A DNA stretch of 64,000 bases from positions 53,501 to 117,500 of the forward strand of contig JAWQEG010000521.1 in NCBI GenBank assembly GCA_033782935.1. Direction: 5' to 3'. Within the stretch, counting starts at the first letter, position 1; each line of letters opens with the position of its first letter. The position numbers and the translations under genes were made by a program. The notes below the pieces were generated by a model that was not told the DNA's origin, did no database searches, and saw only the letters and a program-made list of their open reading frames with translations. This document shows, piece by piece, positions 29,560 to 41,548 of the stretch. This DNA comes from Petrolisthes cinctipes. Taxonomy: Eukaryota > Arthropoda > Malacostraca > Decapoda > Porcellanidae.

Positions 29560-30600
29560 AGCCCACAAAAGTAGTCTTTTGGACCTTGTTATTTCAGCTT
29601 TATTTTGGGAGATAATTATGTGGATGGATATTTTTGGGAGAAAATAATATTAAATGGCAAGATGTTTGTTTGTGATAAAGAGTGAGGTATTATTGGTCCT
29701 TTAGACTCAAACTTTATACTGTACAGGCAAGATACTGTGTTTGGTAGCTGTGATAATCATGCATCTTTATACACACACACCACTGTATCATTATTCTTTA
29801 TATATATCTAACTGTTAGGTACGGTACATACCGGGTACCGGTAATGGTTATTCTAAAGATCAGGTACATCTTCGTAAATCTTTTGAAGACCAGAAATTAT
29901 TCACCTTACTACTGTACTATGTTGAACTTTAAATTACCTTCTGGCTACCTGAATAATTTGTTTTTGTCTATTTCATGACGTGATTGGAATGATGTCCTCT
30001 CACTGAAATCATGCCGTACTCTTATGTTTATTATGTCATTCCAATTCTGCAATCACTCATTTTTATTTTCCATATCCCAGGATTTCACAGGCTATTCCCA
30101 AGATTGTATTTGTAGGAGGTAGAAACTTAAATTTTTTGGATATATTATGTTATATAATTACTGTAGTTACCCTTCTTGGCTAAGGAAATTATTTCAATAG
30201 TAGCAACGATTTTGAGTTCTGTCCAGACAGGCCTGGGTTAAATTCCCATTCATGCTGCATTTTCATTTATTAAAAAGAAAATATGGTAGATGCCTGATAT
30301 ATAGGCTAAAACAAATGCAGATAACAATATTATAGTATACTGTATATATTTTAATTTGTTTAAACTGGATGTCCTGCTCAAGTGCAGCATATAACTGTTT
30401 TATAGACCTATACAGTACAGTCCTTAAAAACAAAATGGAACTGATGAGAATTCATGAGTTTTTGGCAATACGTGGTTGAGTAAACCCTTTAAATATACAC
30501 AGTACTTTACGGTATGGGCTGTAGTCTTGTTGACTTATTTTGTTTTTTTGACTTATGGTGGTATCATAACAATGGAGGTAGACTAGTTCCTGACAAGGTA
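29560..30600. other. AT-rich, no gene recognised
   Basis: Only chance frames. The stretch GGCCTGGGTTAAATTCCC at 30230 resembles a pol III B box, but no A box is placed properly before it. Confidence 0.5.
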
Positions 30601-30606
30601 ACTCAT

Positions 30607-30740
30607 TCCATTGTATGCAAAAATATCCATGGTGTTGACGATGGTGTGGTACTGGTACGATGGCTCTGTTGTTTGTGTAAGAAGTCATCGTACCGGTACC
30701 ACACCATCATAAACACCACAAATGTTCTTACATACTGCCC
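30607..30740. repeat. Fold-back family C
   Basis: TTGTATGCAAAAATATCCATGG, GGTGTGGTACTGGTACGATGG, and the complement CATCGTACCGGTACCACACC and AATGTTCTTACATA. One of the best-matched copies. Confidence 0.88.
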
Positions 30741-31265
30741 ATTGTTCTTGGAAAAGTGCCTAGATGCTGCATCATTACTTAAGGGTACCATACATACCAA
30801 TCTACATTTAACTTAACAAATTATTGGTTTATCATGTTCAAACTAAATGAACAAGTGTGATTCCAAGTTGAGAAGGGCACAATATTTTCTCCAAACAGTA
30901 CTGGGTATGTTGACTAAATTATAATTTTTCCCTGAATTTTTTTTTTGTTGTTTCTTCATATTATGATATGATATTTTGAAGTAATGCTTTTTTGCTCTGA
31001 TGTCATATCGTATAGCCTATGCAAATCTAACATCAAAGACCAGATTAAGTTTTTCTGGTTCTGTATTCATTAATTATGTTACATAGCTAATCAGCAGTAC
31101 AGTACATGCTTTCCTGTCTTGACATCCTGTCTGTTAGCATTAATCTTGACTGTATAACATGGCTCCCTTCTAAAGATCTCACACAGGTTAACACTATACA
31201 GTAGTTGGTCACAACTAGCAATTCTCAAAAAATTATACCAATACTGTGCAATAGCTGACTTTAAA

Positions 31266-31352
31266 TTTGTTTTTACACTGTGACCAGAGTGTACTGGGGG
31301 TCTGTGGGGCAGGAGGCCATTCTGCCCCAAGAGAACATCAATACCAACAACA
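31266..31352. repeat. Family S 3' end (5'-truncated copy)
   Basis: TTTTTACACTGTGACCAGAG, GTGTACTGGGGGTCTGTGGG and GCAGGAGGCCATTCTGCCCC, then AACATCAATACCAACAACAA. It matches only the last quarter of 16880-17232. Confidence 0.75.
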
Positions 31353-31563
31353 ATAACATACATCTTTTGATTTTTATACCCCCACACTATTCCCACATAT
31401 ATGATATAGTTTTCATGCATGACAGTACCAATACATAGGATAATCATACTAGGTAGGCCTACCCCCCATAAGCACACAAAATTAAACAATAAATTACATT
31501 TTTTTTTACTGTACCATACTGTAATTTCAGTTACAATATTAATGCTTGCATAATTTTTCACAG

Positions 31564-31578
31564 GGCTCACAGTCTCAG
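31564..31578 (+). CDS. Candidate 15-base microexon (GSQSQ)
   Basis: ATAATTTTTCACAG, then GGCTCACAGTCTCAG, then GTAAGAAAA. Both splice sites match the consensus, and the piece is 15 bases in phase 0, encoding Gly-Ser-Gln-Ser-Gln. It could follow the MAFNDS exon at 26602-26619. Alternatively the second CAG/GTAAG may act as a recursive splice site. No conservation can be tested here. Confidence 0.3.
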
Positions 31579-31839
31579 GTAAGAAAATTCAGTATTATGA
31601 ATGTGGAATGTTGTGTGTCAAAATGAATGCATTTTGGAATACATTTTGTTTGTTCAGCAGTTTATATAGGAGCATGTTGATGAAGTTAGTGCATCAAGCA
31701 TTTTGAAATAGTGCACATTAATATAGCAATGTCATCATCAAGAGTGTAGATTTAATCAAGGTTAGCACTTATTTTTAAAAACTTGTTTAGGATATAGGGG
31801 ATTGTGTGTTTAGTGTGGTAGTGCATGTTAGAATATATT

Positions 31840-32022
31840 ATGGTAATGCCTTGTTTACCACTATTTTTATGGGTGTGTATTACACAGTTTGTAATGAATG
31901 TGTGTACAGTAAATCCTCTTTGTACAGTACACACGTATAAACCCAGTGGATAATGAGAGTTTATTGTGCACTGATTCATAGATAGCGGTAACCCATAACA
32001 ACAGTGGAAAACAAGGGATTAC
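31840..32022. repeat. Fold-back family D
   Basis: GGTAATGCCTTGTTTACCAC, GGGTGTGTATTACACAGTTT, TGTGTACAGTAAATCCTCTT and the complement GTGGAAAACAAGGGATTACT. Confidence 0.8.
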
Positions 32023-32394
32023 TGGATTCAGGATAGCATGTAATAGAGTGTGCTGATAGAAAGAGTTCACAGGATAGTTACTGCAGGCATAGGTGTATAA
32101 ACTTTTTACACCCTAGGACTGCAAGGAAATTTGAATTAAGCCTAGTGCATGTTACATTAAGTACGGTATTGAAATACATACCATATGTACAGTACTATTT
32201 TATATGAAGATATGTACAGTATAAAGTAGGCTTGTGATGACCCCAGTAGGCTGTGTGTTTGTTAGTACTGTAACAAAATTTTTAACACAGGAGTTTATCA
32301 TGGTCATATATTATGGGATATTTGTACTTGAGGCCAGTTACCCAGCTTACCACATAGCTTAGTGAGAAATAGATAATAATGCCAGCAGGTATTA

Positions 32395-32595
32395 CAAAGG
32401 CTTCACTAGACTCACACCACCTGCACTACACACCATCTTTGTTACCGGTACTACCTACACTCCACCTCAGTCAATACACCACACTGTGCCACACTCTACT
32501 TTCACTCCACCACGCTCTACCTTCACGCCACCACACTCTGCCTTCACTACACCACACTGTATCACCACACACCAGTCTACACACCATATGAACCA
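32395..32595. repeat. CACCACACTCTACCTTCACTC minisatellite
   Basis: Roughly eight imperfect units of 20-22 bp built on CTCTACCTTCACTCCACCACA. The open frame rich in His, Leu and Ser here is a repeat translation. Confidence 0.7.
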
Positions 32596-32651
32596 CCACC
32601 TTACTCCATTACAACACTACCATTATTGTTTTAAGAGGAACTGAGACTTCG

Positions 32652-32790
32652 GGTCGTATGTTAGAACATCCTTGGTGTTGACGATTGCGTGGTACCGGTA
32701 TGACAGCTCCATAGACACACCACAGAGCCATTATATCAGCACCATGCCATTGTCAACACCATGAATGATGTTGCATATTGCTCTACAACC
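32652..32790. repeat. Fold-back family C
   Basis: GGGTCGTATGTTAGAACATCC, GCGTGGTACCGGTATGACAGC and the complement GAGCCATTATATCAGCACC and ATGATGTTGCATATTGC. Confidence 0.8.
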
Positions 32791-33135
32791 TACACCAATA
32801 TTCAGCTGACCACCATGTTTCATTTTGTCAATAAATATTACCCTGTAGCTACCAGTATGCTGTGGGATATACCTATTAATAAGAATATAATTATCTATCC
32901 CTGCATTTTATTATGTATACATTAGAAGGTCAAAGTTAGATCAGCATTGGGGGGAGGGGAGTGAGAACCATTGTTAGTAAGTGTACAACAGGTCAGCCAG
33001 TTAACCCATTTCAGGCACATCCTGTCATTGTATAACTTTTATTATGGAGTCTATTTATGTTGAATTTGACTCATTAAATGTGTAATGTTTTTTCAATGCA
33101 GGCAACTGACTGATTGTATCTATGAACATCCGGAG

Positions 33136-33305
33136 CCTTAAGGGGGTAACAGAATAAACTTTTCATATATTGTAGAGTGCCTGGATTCCTCCAAATTATG
33201 CCAGGCAACAGGACCAAATTGATCAAAATAATGGTGGCCAGTTGCTTGGAATAGTTTGAAGGAATCAGTTACTCCAGATTTACCAACACTGTATCTCCCC
33301 CTTTA
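33136..33305. repeat. Fold-back family B, long copy with terminal CTTAAGGGGG / CCCCCTTTAG
   Basis: Ends CCTTAAGGGGGTAACAGAAT and TGTATCTCCCCCTTTAGG show the outer inverted repeat of the family clearly; the inner arms are GATTCCTCCAAATTATGCC and TTTGAAGGAATC. Confidence 0.82.
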
Positions 33306-34405
33306 GGCTACTTCATATTCAAAATATGCCTCCCTGACAGTACAGTGCAGTAGTGTTAAACACAGTGAAGATTTTTGTAAAGTGAGGGTTGAGTTGAGGA
33401 GTATCAGGGTATGACATGAGGAGGGTGAAACCAGATCTTGGGTAGGTGGGTGGGTGGGTCTGTGAAGGGGGGGGGGGGGATGGGAGTTGTCTGGTCAGGT
33501 TAGGTTGAGTAAGGGTGAATGGATGAGGTGTGTGGAGAAGATTGATAAACCAGGGAAGGGGAAGGGAATGGGGAGCAGACATATAGACAGAATCACTTAG
33601 ATAATCACCCTGGGAAAGTTTTCATAATAATTTTATATAGGCATAATTGAGATTTCATGTTTTCAAACATAAGTATATTCTTTGAATTTGAAATTGATTA
33701 AATTAATAGATTAAGAGATCAAGTGGCAAAGATAAAGAAATATTGGGAGACTAGAGGTGGGAGCAAGATAGAGAGACTGCTAAAGAGGGCAAGAGGTGGA
33801 CAGGGTAGCCGAAACAGATTAGGCTAGCCTAGTACAGGGTGGGGGGGAGAAGGATCGAGGTGTGTGTGTGTTGCAGCTGCAGGAATAATACCATTTCGTG
33901 GTACCGGTATTGTTTCTGCAGCAATCAATACTCTATTTTATCTGGATCAGTTAGAGAATCAACCTATATACCATGAATATAGGTGCTTGCTGTGACTGTT
34001 GGACGTGTACAGCATCCATCCATTTCAGTTTAGGCTACATGGACTAGATTCATGCACACAACAGTTAGCTGAATTACAACACCACCATCACCGTTGGTGA
34101 CTGAGTGAGTGAGTGGAAGCCAACAACTGTGACCACGGGGAATGCATGGAACTGTCGAGGTAAACTTTTTGAAACTTATCAATCACCACCACGGTGTTGT
34201 TGTGGTTTGTTGATGATGACAATTAAGGTTCTTCATCGCCCTGGTCTAGATATGAGATGCTCTCTCTACATTCGGCTGTACTTGTGAGAACAGTTGACCT
34301 GTAGCCTTGTCATTGTCATAGTAGAGTCGTCATTTATTTTTTCGATATTGCAAAAGTTGAGAACTGAAAGTAAGGAGTCCTCTTTATGTCCTCACCTGTG
34401 AATTA
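33305..34405. other. No gene recognised
   Basis: Contains a G run at 33469-33479 and purine-biased sequence at 33400-33580. An ATG-less frame around 34105-34154 is followed by GTAAAC but lacks an acceptor, and it is not called. Confidence 0.5.
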
Positions 34406-34407
34406 AA

Positions 34408-34540
34408 GGGCCCTATGTAAGAATATTGAAGGTATTAACAATGGCGTGGATACCGATACGATGACTTTATAGACACACTACACAGCCATCGTACCGTACG
34501 ACGTTATCGTCACATACGATGGAACTATTGTTCTTGCCTC
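34408..34540. repeat. Fold-back family C
   Basis: GGGCCCTATGTAAGAATATTG, GGCGTGGATACCGATACGATG and the complement GCCATCGTACCGTACGACG and TTGTTCTTGCC. Confidence 0.8.
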
Positions 34541-34891
34541 TGAAATAAAAAAAGAGGGTGGATGGGTGGGTGTATCAGACAGAGCCTCATCTATTAGAGA
34601 ATCAGAATACATATAGAAGTCCAATGATGTGTCAGGTGTTGGTAGATTTAGGTGTGACACACGTAGATTTACATTACGTCTGTGTGTGTGTGATATTTTC
34701 ATTGAATAGAGGGAAGATGTAAAATGTTTCCCAGTGTCATTCTGGTGGATGTCGACATTTCTGTCCACGTTTGTCTGTGTGTGCATAGGCCATATAGCCT
34801 ACTAGTATTGTAAGTATGTATGTGTGTGTGTGACGTAACGTTACCGGATACAGGAAGTGGAGAGAGGAAGTGATAGGGAAGCCCCCCGCCC

Positions 34892-34895
<4 letters not shown>

Positions 34896-34937
<42 letters not shown>
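34896..34937. repeat. (CT)n microsatellite
   Basis: About 20 CT units. Confidence 0.95.
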
Positions 34938-34939
<2 letters not shown>

Positions 34940-35530
34940 CAGTTTCCTATGTCTTTGTGTGGTACGTGACTCTTGGATATCGTTAATGCAGGAACCAATG
35001 ATGGTATTGTTGAAGACTTGGCCAGTACAGTACGGTATTTGCAGTCACACAAGAGAAAGATTGCGAAAACCGTCGAAAGAAGATATATACAGTCACGTGC
35101 AATAATTCTACACCATTTTCAAATGAAACTACGCTTCATATTGCGAAACTTTTAAGTGTTTGGTGTCATATTAAGAAGATAAAGAAGTTGGGAATCAGAC
35201 AAACCTTTATTGAGACTGAGACGCCTTGCATTCTAGTGATTACCTTCGGGAAATTGAACTTGTGCTCGCGGGTCATACGGTGTGTTGTCACTGAATGCAT
35301 ACGTGTACATGAAAATTGGCGTTTGAGTTTTATTTGAGGTGATACTTGACAATTTCGAAGTGTTCTCCAAGAAAAAAAATGCGAAATAGAAAGCAAGACA
35401 AAAACAACACTCAGGAATCTCATTGATAGGTTTATGTCAGTCAAATTTCTTCCGAGAAGAGATAAGAATAACAAGAAAAAAACAAAGAAACAAACCGTTG
35501 GTGAAGTGGGTAGGTAGAATTCATGTTGTA

Positions 35531-35706
35531 CACACAGCAAAAAAAACTATGGTTACAGGGGGTCCGATGGATTTTATACTGAACAATCCGGCTGTCTCGG
35601 TAGGGTGACTACCAATGTAACGAAGCTGTTATCAAAATCCTTCGTTCGTGGTTAATTCTGTATCGCGCAGAAGGTGTAACCATAGTTTATTTTTGTTTGC
35701 TGTGTG
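35531..35706. mobile_element. Mariner-type MITE, family R
   Basis: Inverted ends CACACAGCAAAAAAAACTAT + GGTTAC and GTAACCATAGTTTA...TTTGCTGTGTG, flanked by TA (35529-35530 and 35707-35708). 176 bp. Confidence 0.8.
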
Positions 35707-35822
35707 TACAGTACGTAGGCTACACTTGCAATCCAAAATTTGTATCCAGGTCTTGTTGAAGTTTCGAATCATTTGACATAGTGGTGAACCAATTACTCAA
35801 GTGGGCTAAGGATTGTGGTGTA

Positions 35823-35894
35823 CCATAGTCGCTACATATAGTCCTTGACCAGAGTGTAAGGGGAAGTTTGGTCAAGGACTATGTGCCGCGACTG
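35823..35894. repeat. Short mariner-type palindrome, family Q
   Basis: GTCGCTACATATAGTCCTTG and GTCAAGGACTATGTGCCGCG around AGAGTGTAAGGGGAAG. It has the same arms as 18330-18398. Confidence 0.75.
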
Positions 35895-35936
35895 TACCTC
35901 GGATCAGAACAGAATTATTGACCCCCCAGTGTAGCA

Positions 35937-35960
35937 AAAAAAAAAAAAAAAAAAAAAAAC
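35937..35960. repeat. Poly(A) tract
   Basis: An uninterrupted run of about 24 A. Confidence 0.9.
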
Positions 35961-36119
35961 CCTGACACGAGGCGAATGTGACGATATCCTGTAGCTTATA
36001 GATACTGTATATGAGAATGGGGACGACGCACACAGGTTATTATGATATGAACAGTGCAAGGGGGTTTTCCATGTTGTAGGAGATTGTTAATTATGCAAAC
36101 GTGTTTATTTATTTATCTT

Positions 36120-36815
36120 TGCCCATGGAAAAGGAAGAGAGAGGAAGGAAGGATGGCGAAAGAGTACCGGTAAGATTGGATGGAAAAGGAAAAGTGAGGA
36201 AGGAAGTAGGAAGAGATTAAGATAGTTTGGGAAAGAACGAGTGAGGAAGGAAGTAGGAAGGGATTAAGATAGGATGAAAAGGGAAAGGGAGAAGAAGCTA
36301 CAATTAAGGAGGAAAAAAAAAGAGAGAGGTAAGAAGGAAGGAAGGAGAGAATGAACTCATCAAGATAGAGATAGGCCTATGAAGGAAGGGGAAAGAGAGA
36401 AGGAACTAAGGAAGGAGGAAGAAAGAAGTATGGAGGAAGGGGGAAGAGAGAAGGAACTATGGAAGGAGGAAGAAAGAGATAGGGAGGGAGGGAGGAAGGA
36501 AGAGGGTGAAGGAGGGAGATAGTAAGGAAGAAAGAGGGTGAGGGGAGGGATGGAGGAAGAGAAATAGAACTAAAGGACGGAGGAAGAGGGTGAGTGAGGG
36601 AGACAGGAAGGAAGAGGGTGAGTGAGGGAGACAGGAAGGAAGAGGGTGAGTGAGGGAGAGAGAAAGGAAGGAAGAGGGTGGGGGAGGGAGAGAGAAAGGA
36701 AGGAAGAGGGTGGGGGAGGGTGAGGGAAGGAAGGAAGAGGGTGAGGGAGGGAGAGTGGAAGGAAGAGGGTGAGTGGAAGGAAGGAAGGAAGAGGGAGAGA
36801 GGGGGGGGGGAACCA
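36120..36815. repeat. Purine-rich minisatellite (GGAAGAGGGTGAGTGAGGGAG)
   Basis: Nearly 700 bp of almost pure A/G on the plus strand. From 36480 on, a 26-30-bp unit (GGTGAGTGAGGGAGACAGGA + AGGAAGA) repeats. The long minus-strand Pro/Ser/Leu frame is its translation. Confidence 0.9.
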
Positions 36816-36896
36816 TGGGAAATTAATACATACCTTAGGGATTGTTCACCTGTGTTTGTATGAGTTGCTCTTCCTGTACAGTATGTATCCTTGTGG

Positions 36897-37010
36897 AGGT
36901 CGTGGCCATCTGGAGCAACTGATTCTCTAAACCCATAATAGGCAACAGGGCACCATTATTTTTGTTAATCTGGTCCTGTTTCCTGGCATGTTTTGGAGGA
37001 ATTAATATAA
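36897..37010. repeat. Fold-back family B, inverted, partial
   Basis: GGCCATCTGGAGCAACTGAT, GGCAACAGGGCACCATTATT and CCTGGCATGTTTTGGAGGAA. Confidence 0.7.
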
Positions 37011-37043
37011 ATAAGGTATTGTAGAGTCATCGTACCTGTACAC

Positions 37044-37180
37044 TTATGGTACATTGGAGCGCCTAGATTCCTCCTAAGTATGCCAGGAAAAAGGACCAGA
37101 TGAACAAAAATAATGATGGGCCTGTTGCTTGGTATAGTTTGGAGGAATCATTTACTCCAGATTTAACAATAACTCTTCGA
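37044..37180. repeat. Fold-back family B, plus orientation
   Basis: TATGGTACATTGGAGCGCCT, GATTCCTCCTAAGTATGCC, TGTTGCTTGGTATAGTTTGG. Confidence 0.8.
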
Positions 37181-37252
37181 TGTATTATCAGTAGCCTACA
37201 CAAAGAAGCTGTGATGCTGTATTCTCATTTTGGGTACATTTTTGTTCACCTC

Positions 37253-37422
<170 letters not shown>

Positions 37423-37605
37423 TCACTACCCCTTCTTCATTCAACACCTTCTTCTTTATAATACCGGTAGTAATTTTTGAGACACTTTATGAATGCTCCA
37501 TGGTGTATAGCAAAGAGGTGTAACAAGTGGCGTCTGTGGTGGTGGTGGTGGTAATAAGGAGAACAGAAGGCTGCTGTTGTCAGTAGTGTGTATACCAATC
37601 TACCT

Positions 37606-37691
37606 GTACACACACACACATTGAGACACACGTACACACATTGAGAGAGATAGACAGATTCACACACACAAACATACACACACATTGAGAC

Positions 37692-37722
<31 letters not shown>

Positions 37723-37740
37723 GACACACACACACACATC
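37606..37740. repeat. CA microsatellite with ATTGAGACACA spacers
   Basis: (CA)n blocks separated by TTGAGACACAC, about five units. Confidence 0.9.
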
Positions 37741-37896
37741 ACGGTTCGTTCCTTCTTCCTTCCTTACCTCCTCTCAGTGTCCATTCCTCAGTCTGGTGGT
37801 AAGGACCTAGGCATCCGTGAGCATACTGTACCGTATATATATATAGAGAGAGAGAGAATGTGAACTGTATAACAACTTGAACTGAACTTAAATCCC

Positions 37897-38003
37897 TGGT
37901 GATGTTATTGTACGATGACTCCATATATAGACACACAACTACATAGCCATCGTACCAGTACCACACCATCGTCATTACCACGGATATTCTTGCATATATA
38001 CGA
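37897..38003. repeat. Fold-back family C, one-sided copy
   Basis: The right arm GCCATCGTACCAGTACCACACC and ATCGTCATTACCACGGATAT + TCTTGCATATA is intact; the left arm is degraded. Confidence 0.7.
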
Positions 38004-38061
38004 TGGTTTGAAGATTGTGTTGAATGCAGATCTTGGACTGGTGATGGTGGTGATAATTCTG

Positions 38062-38245
38062 TTGCTTGGAATAGTTTGGAGGATTCAGTTGCTCCAGATT
38101 TACCAACACAAAACTTCCCCCTTAACCCTCCAAACAGTGGTAGAAAACACATAGGCCTAATGTAATCACGTTCAGAAATACAGTACAGGCAGGCCTAGTC
38201 TTGTTTCCTGGCATAGTTTGTAGGAGTCAGTAGCCCCTCCAGTTC
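38062..38245. repeat. Fold-back family B, two half copies
   Basis: GCTTGGAATAGTTTGGAGGA, CAGTTGCTCCAGATTTACC at 38065-38105, and GTTTCCTGGCATAGTTTGTAGG at 38200-38222. Confidence 0.6.
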
Positions 38246-38389
38246 ACCCACCATATACAGTATATAAGAGTACCGGTATATAATTCCTTTAATGGTCACC
38301 TACACGTTTACTTTACCTTTTGCCCCTCCTTGGAAAAAAAAAAATATTACGCAAACCTCTACATACCTGATTCGCGGTCACCGTTATAT

Positions 38390-38745
38390 TCATGAAGTGT
38401 GTGTGTATGTGTGTGTCGTATTTACGTGCTTTGTTTTGTGTGTGTGATCAAGTAGTTGTGCGTGAATACTCGTGTGTGTGTGTGTGTGTGTGTGTGTTGA
38501 GTTACGGTATGTAGTCACATTAATGTATATAATTATAATGTTTGTATTAATAACGGTAATAATACTTTGTACTGTACATGTTTATATAAGCATGTGTGGC
38601 TATGTGTTAATATGTTTGCATTACACTCTACTGTGTGTGTGTGTGTGTGTACATTAACAACTGTGTGTGTGTGTGTGTACATTAACAACTGTGTGTGTGT
38701 GTGTACACATTAACAACTATGTGTGTGTGTGTGTGTGTGTGGTCA
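38390..38745. repeat. GT microsatellite with GTACATTAACAACT spacers
   Basis: (GT)n blocks at 38398-38500 and from 38630, then three units of (GT)8-9 ACATTAACAACT. Confidence 0.88.
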
Positions 38746-39075
38746 CTCACTTCCTCCTTGGTGGATGGATGTAACTGCGTTCGTTCCCCTCCGCTACCAA
38801 CCAACCAACCTGCCTGCCTGCTTCATGCCTCCAGCACCACAAGGTCTTTCGTTTCCGTCAAGTTCTGTGGTTACGTTGTTTTGTGCTGTGCTGCTTGGAA
38901 AATATCTTGTGTGTTTTGGTTATTATTTTCCTTATTTTTTGTGGTAGACTACCGCTTGGAAAGTTTCTTATGTGTTTTTATTATTTTCGACTGCTTGGAG
39001 GATGTCATGTGTTTTATTTTTATGTTTATTATTATTATTATCATCTACCGGTTGGAAAATCTCTGTGTGTTATTA

Positions 39076-39245
39076 TTGTGATTGAATGATTGATTAATCT
39101 TAGGCGCCGCAACATCGAGGTCATATAGCGCCAGGAGAAGGTGATAGAGAGGTGAGACAGCAAGCAGGAAGGAAATAGAAAGAAAAGAGGAACTGAAAAG
39201 GAGTGGCTGGGGCAGAAGGGGCGCCAAAACCCTTAAATTATTGTC
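39076..39245 (+). mobile_element. SINE-like repeat sharing the body of the 28.6-29.3 kb SINE
   Basis: Contains TCTTAGGCGCCGCAACATCG, AGGTCATATAGCGCC, GGTGATAGAGAGGTGAGACA and GGCTGGGGCAGAAGGGGCGC, then CAAAACCCTTA. The last 110 bases are about 85% identical to the reverse complement of 28615-28730. No tRNA-like head is recognised in this copy. Confidence 0.65.
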
Positions 39246-39944
39246 CACATCACTACAGTTTGTGGGAGTATGTTGTGTGTTTAATTTTGTGTTTTTTATT
39301 ATTATTTTCTACCGCTTGGTGGAGGATGTCATGTGTTTATTATTGTGTTTATTATTATATCCGAGAGCTTAGAAGATGTCTTGTGAGTTTTTAGTTTCGT
39401 GTTTATATTCTTTGATTTTCTTGTGGCACCGCTTGAAAAATCAGTTGTGTGTTTTCATTTGTGTTTATTTTTTCTTGTACTGCTTGTAAGATGTTTTGTG
39501 TTATATAAATATTTTTCTTTCATTTTTTTTCCTCTTTCACTTGGTTCAGGGAACAGGTACATTTGTGGTCAGTAAATCTTGCCAACCCTTAGATATATAT
39601 ATTTTTTTTATTGAAGATCGTTATTACACCGCAAAAACTGGGACATTATACATACTACCAGAGAAAACTGTAGGAATTCTGAAGACTGAACTTTTATAGG
39701 AAGAGCTTGCAGAGACAGGAGGGATATGTGAAGAGATGAATGTTTAGTAATAATTATAATATTCTGGGTGTTAGAGGTCTATTTTCAGTGTAGGCTATAT
39801 GTACAGTACTTTACAAGCTGCATTATACCATGTGTGTGTGTGTAGGAGGTGGGGAGACAGGAGGGATAGTTAAATACATGAATTTTTAGTAATATATTCC
39901 CGGTGTTCTAGGTCCATTCTCCACTTTACAAACTTCATTATACC

Positions 39945-40250
<306 letters not shown>

Positions 40251-40389
40251 TAAGTCTCCCGTTGTATAATCTATCAATGCCGTCTTATCACGCGAGGTAA
40301 GAGGTGTTATCGGGTGTGGTATGTAGCCGTGAGAGATAACAGTTCATATAGTGTGTGTGTCCGTCCTTACCGTGTGAATCATGTTGCTT

Positions 40390-40560
40390 CCACCACCACC
40401 ACCACCATTACCCCTTTGTTGTTGTCATTACCACCATTACCGTCATCGTTGTAGTCATTACCACCACTATCATCATCATCATAATCATCATCTTGTATTA
40501 TCACCATTATCTTGTGATTATTATTATTATTATTATTATTTTTTTTTTTTTTTTTTTTTT
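40390..40560. repeat. ACC/ATC/ATT trinucleotide-rich tract and poly(T)
   Basis: CACCACCACC, ATCATCATCATAATCATC, then (ATT)8, then 23 T. Confidence 0.85.
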
Positions 40561-40605
40561 TTGTATTTTGATAATGATCGTTAAATCGACACCATCATCA
40601 GAAAC

Positions 40606-40623
40606 TACACACACACACACACA

Positions 40624-40705
<82 letters not shown>
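40606..40705. repeat. (CA)n microsatellite, about 48 units
   Basis: One missing A at 40630 breaks an otherwise pure CA run. Confidence 0.97.
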
Positions 40706-40706
<1 letters not shown>

Positions 40707-40979
40707 GAGATACAAAAACATAACCATGGTGGTGGATTGAGGAATGTGGCTGCATGGAGCAAATCTGTCTTTTTTTCCTTAGTTGACGGTTCTAACTTGT
40801 CCATCCACACCCCTTTTAACCCAGGGACTTTAATTATTATAGTGTTGTATTATTATTATTATTACTTGTTATTCCACGTGGACATCACCTTGATATTATA
40901 TTATAACTTTGGTATTCTTAAAGGCTGTAGACGCATGGCGATTAGTGCATTATCATTACTAAATCATAAAGAAACACTG

Positions 40980-40981
<2 letters not shown>

Positions 40982-41040
<59 letters not shown>

Positions 41041-41041
41041 G

Positions 41042-41085
<44 letters not shown>
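40982..41085. repeat. Compound (CA)n(GA)n microsatellite
   Basis: About 55 bp of CA, a TACAGACACA junction, then 40 bp of GA. Confidence 0.95.
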
Positions 41086-41087
<2 letters not shown>

Positions 41088-41249
41088 AGGGAGAGAAGCA
41101 GTTATGTTACCCAAAAGCAACAACAACAACATGATTCATGGATATTGAGTGATTTTAATTAACTCCAGGCAATTCGAAATGTGACTGGGAAATCCCCATC
41201 TTACATTTATTTAAGGGTGTTTTTTATTTATTTATTATGGGTGAAATGG

Positions 41250-41345
41250 AGTACTACGGATTCCTCCAAACTATATCAGCAAACATTGAGGTTGTCTGTT
41301 TCCTGGTATGGTTTGGAGGAATCAGTTGCCCTCCAATTCAGTTCA
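41250..41345. repeat. Fold-back family E, short copy
   Basis: GGATTCCTCCAAACTATATC, AGCAAACATTGAGG and GTTTCCTGGTATGGTTTGGAG + GAATCAGTTGCCCTCCAATT. Confidence 0.7.
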
Positions 41346-41389
41346 AATCACTCAACAAAATATACCCTCCCTATAATTAATATAAACCT

Positions 41390-41548
41390 AAGGGGAGGGT
41401 ACAGTTTTGACATTTTGGGAGATAGTGATTCCTCCGAACTATTCCCAACTTCAGTCCACCATTATGTTTGTTAATATGGTCCTATTTCCTGGCATACTTT
41501 GGAGGAAACAAGACACTCTAATGTACTAAAAGTATACTCTCCCCTTAA
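41390..41548. repeat. Fold-back family B, inverted
   Basis: From AAGGGGAGGGTACAGTTTTG through GATTCCTCCGAACTATTCC to TACTAAAAGTATACTCTCCC + CTTAA, so both outer ends are preserved. Confidence 0.8.

Noticed and set aside
30209..30260. Possible tRNA or SINE B box (GGGTTAAATTCCC)
   Set aside because: No matching A box or acceptor stem can be placed upstream.
31091..31570. Minus-strand frame of 159 codons
   Set aside because: No motif, crosses a family S repeat fragment and AT-rich sequence, and no splice or start context supports it.
33090..33125. TTTTTTCAATGCAG/GCAACTGACTGA as an acceptor
   Set aside because: Joined to the GSQSQ segment in phase 0 it meets a stop after three codons, so it does not support a coding exon.
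35088..35340. Possible Tc1-like element starting TACAGTCACGTGCAATAATT
   Set aside because: The left end looks like a Tc1 terminus, but no matching right end or transposase motif could be found.
36457..36816. Minus-strand Pro/Ser/Leu-rich frame of 119 codons
   Set aside because: Direct translation of the GGAAGAGGGTGAG minisatellite.
39518..39699. Strong pyrimidine tract and TTCAG at 39548 followed by GGAACAG/GTACAT and an open frame
   Set aside because: The acceptor is good, but no donor in a sensible place or recognisable peptide follows; not listed as an exon.
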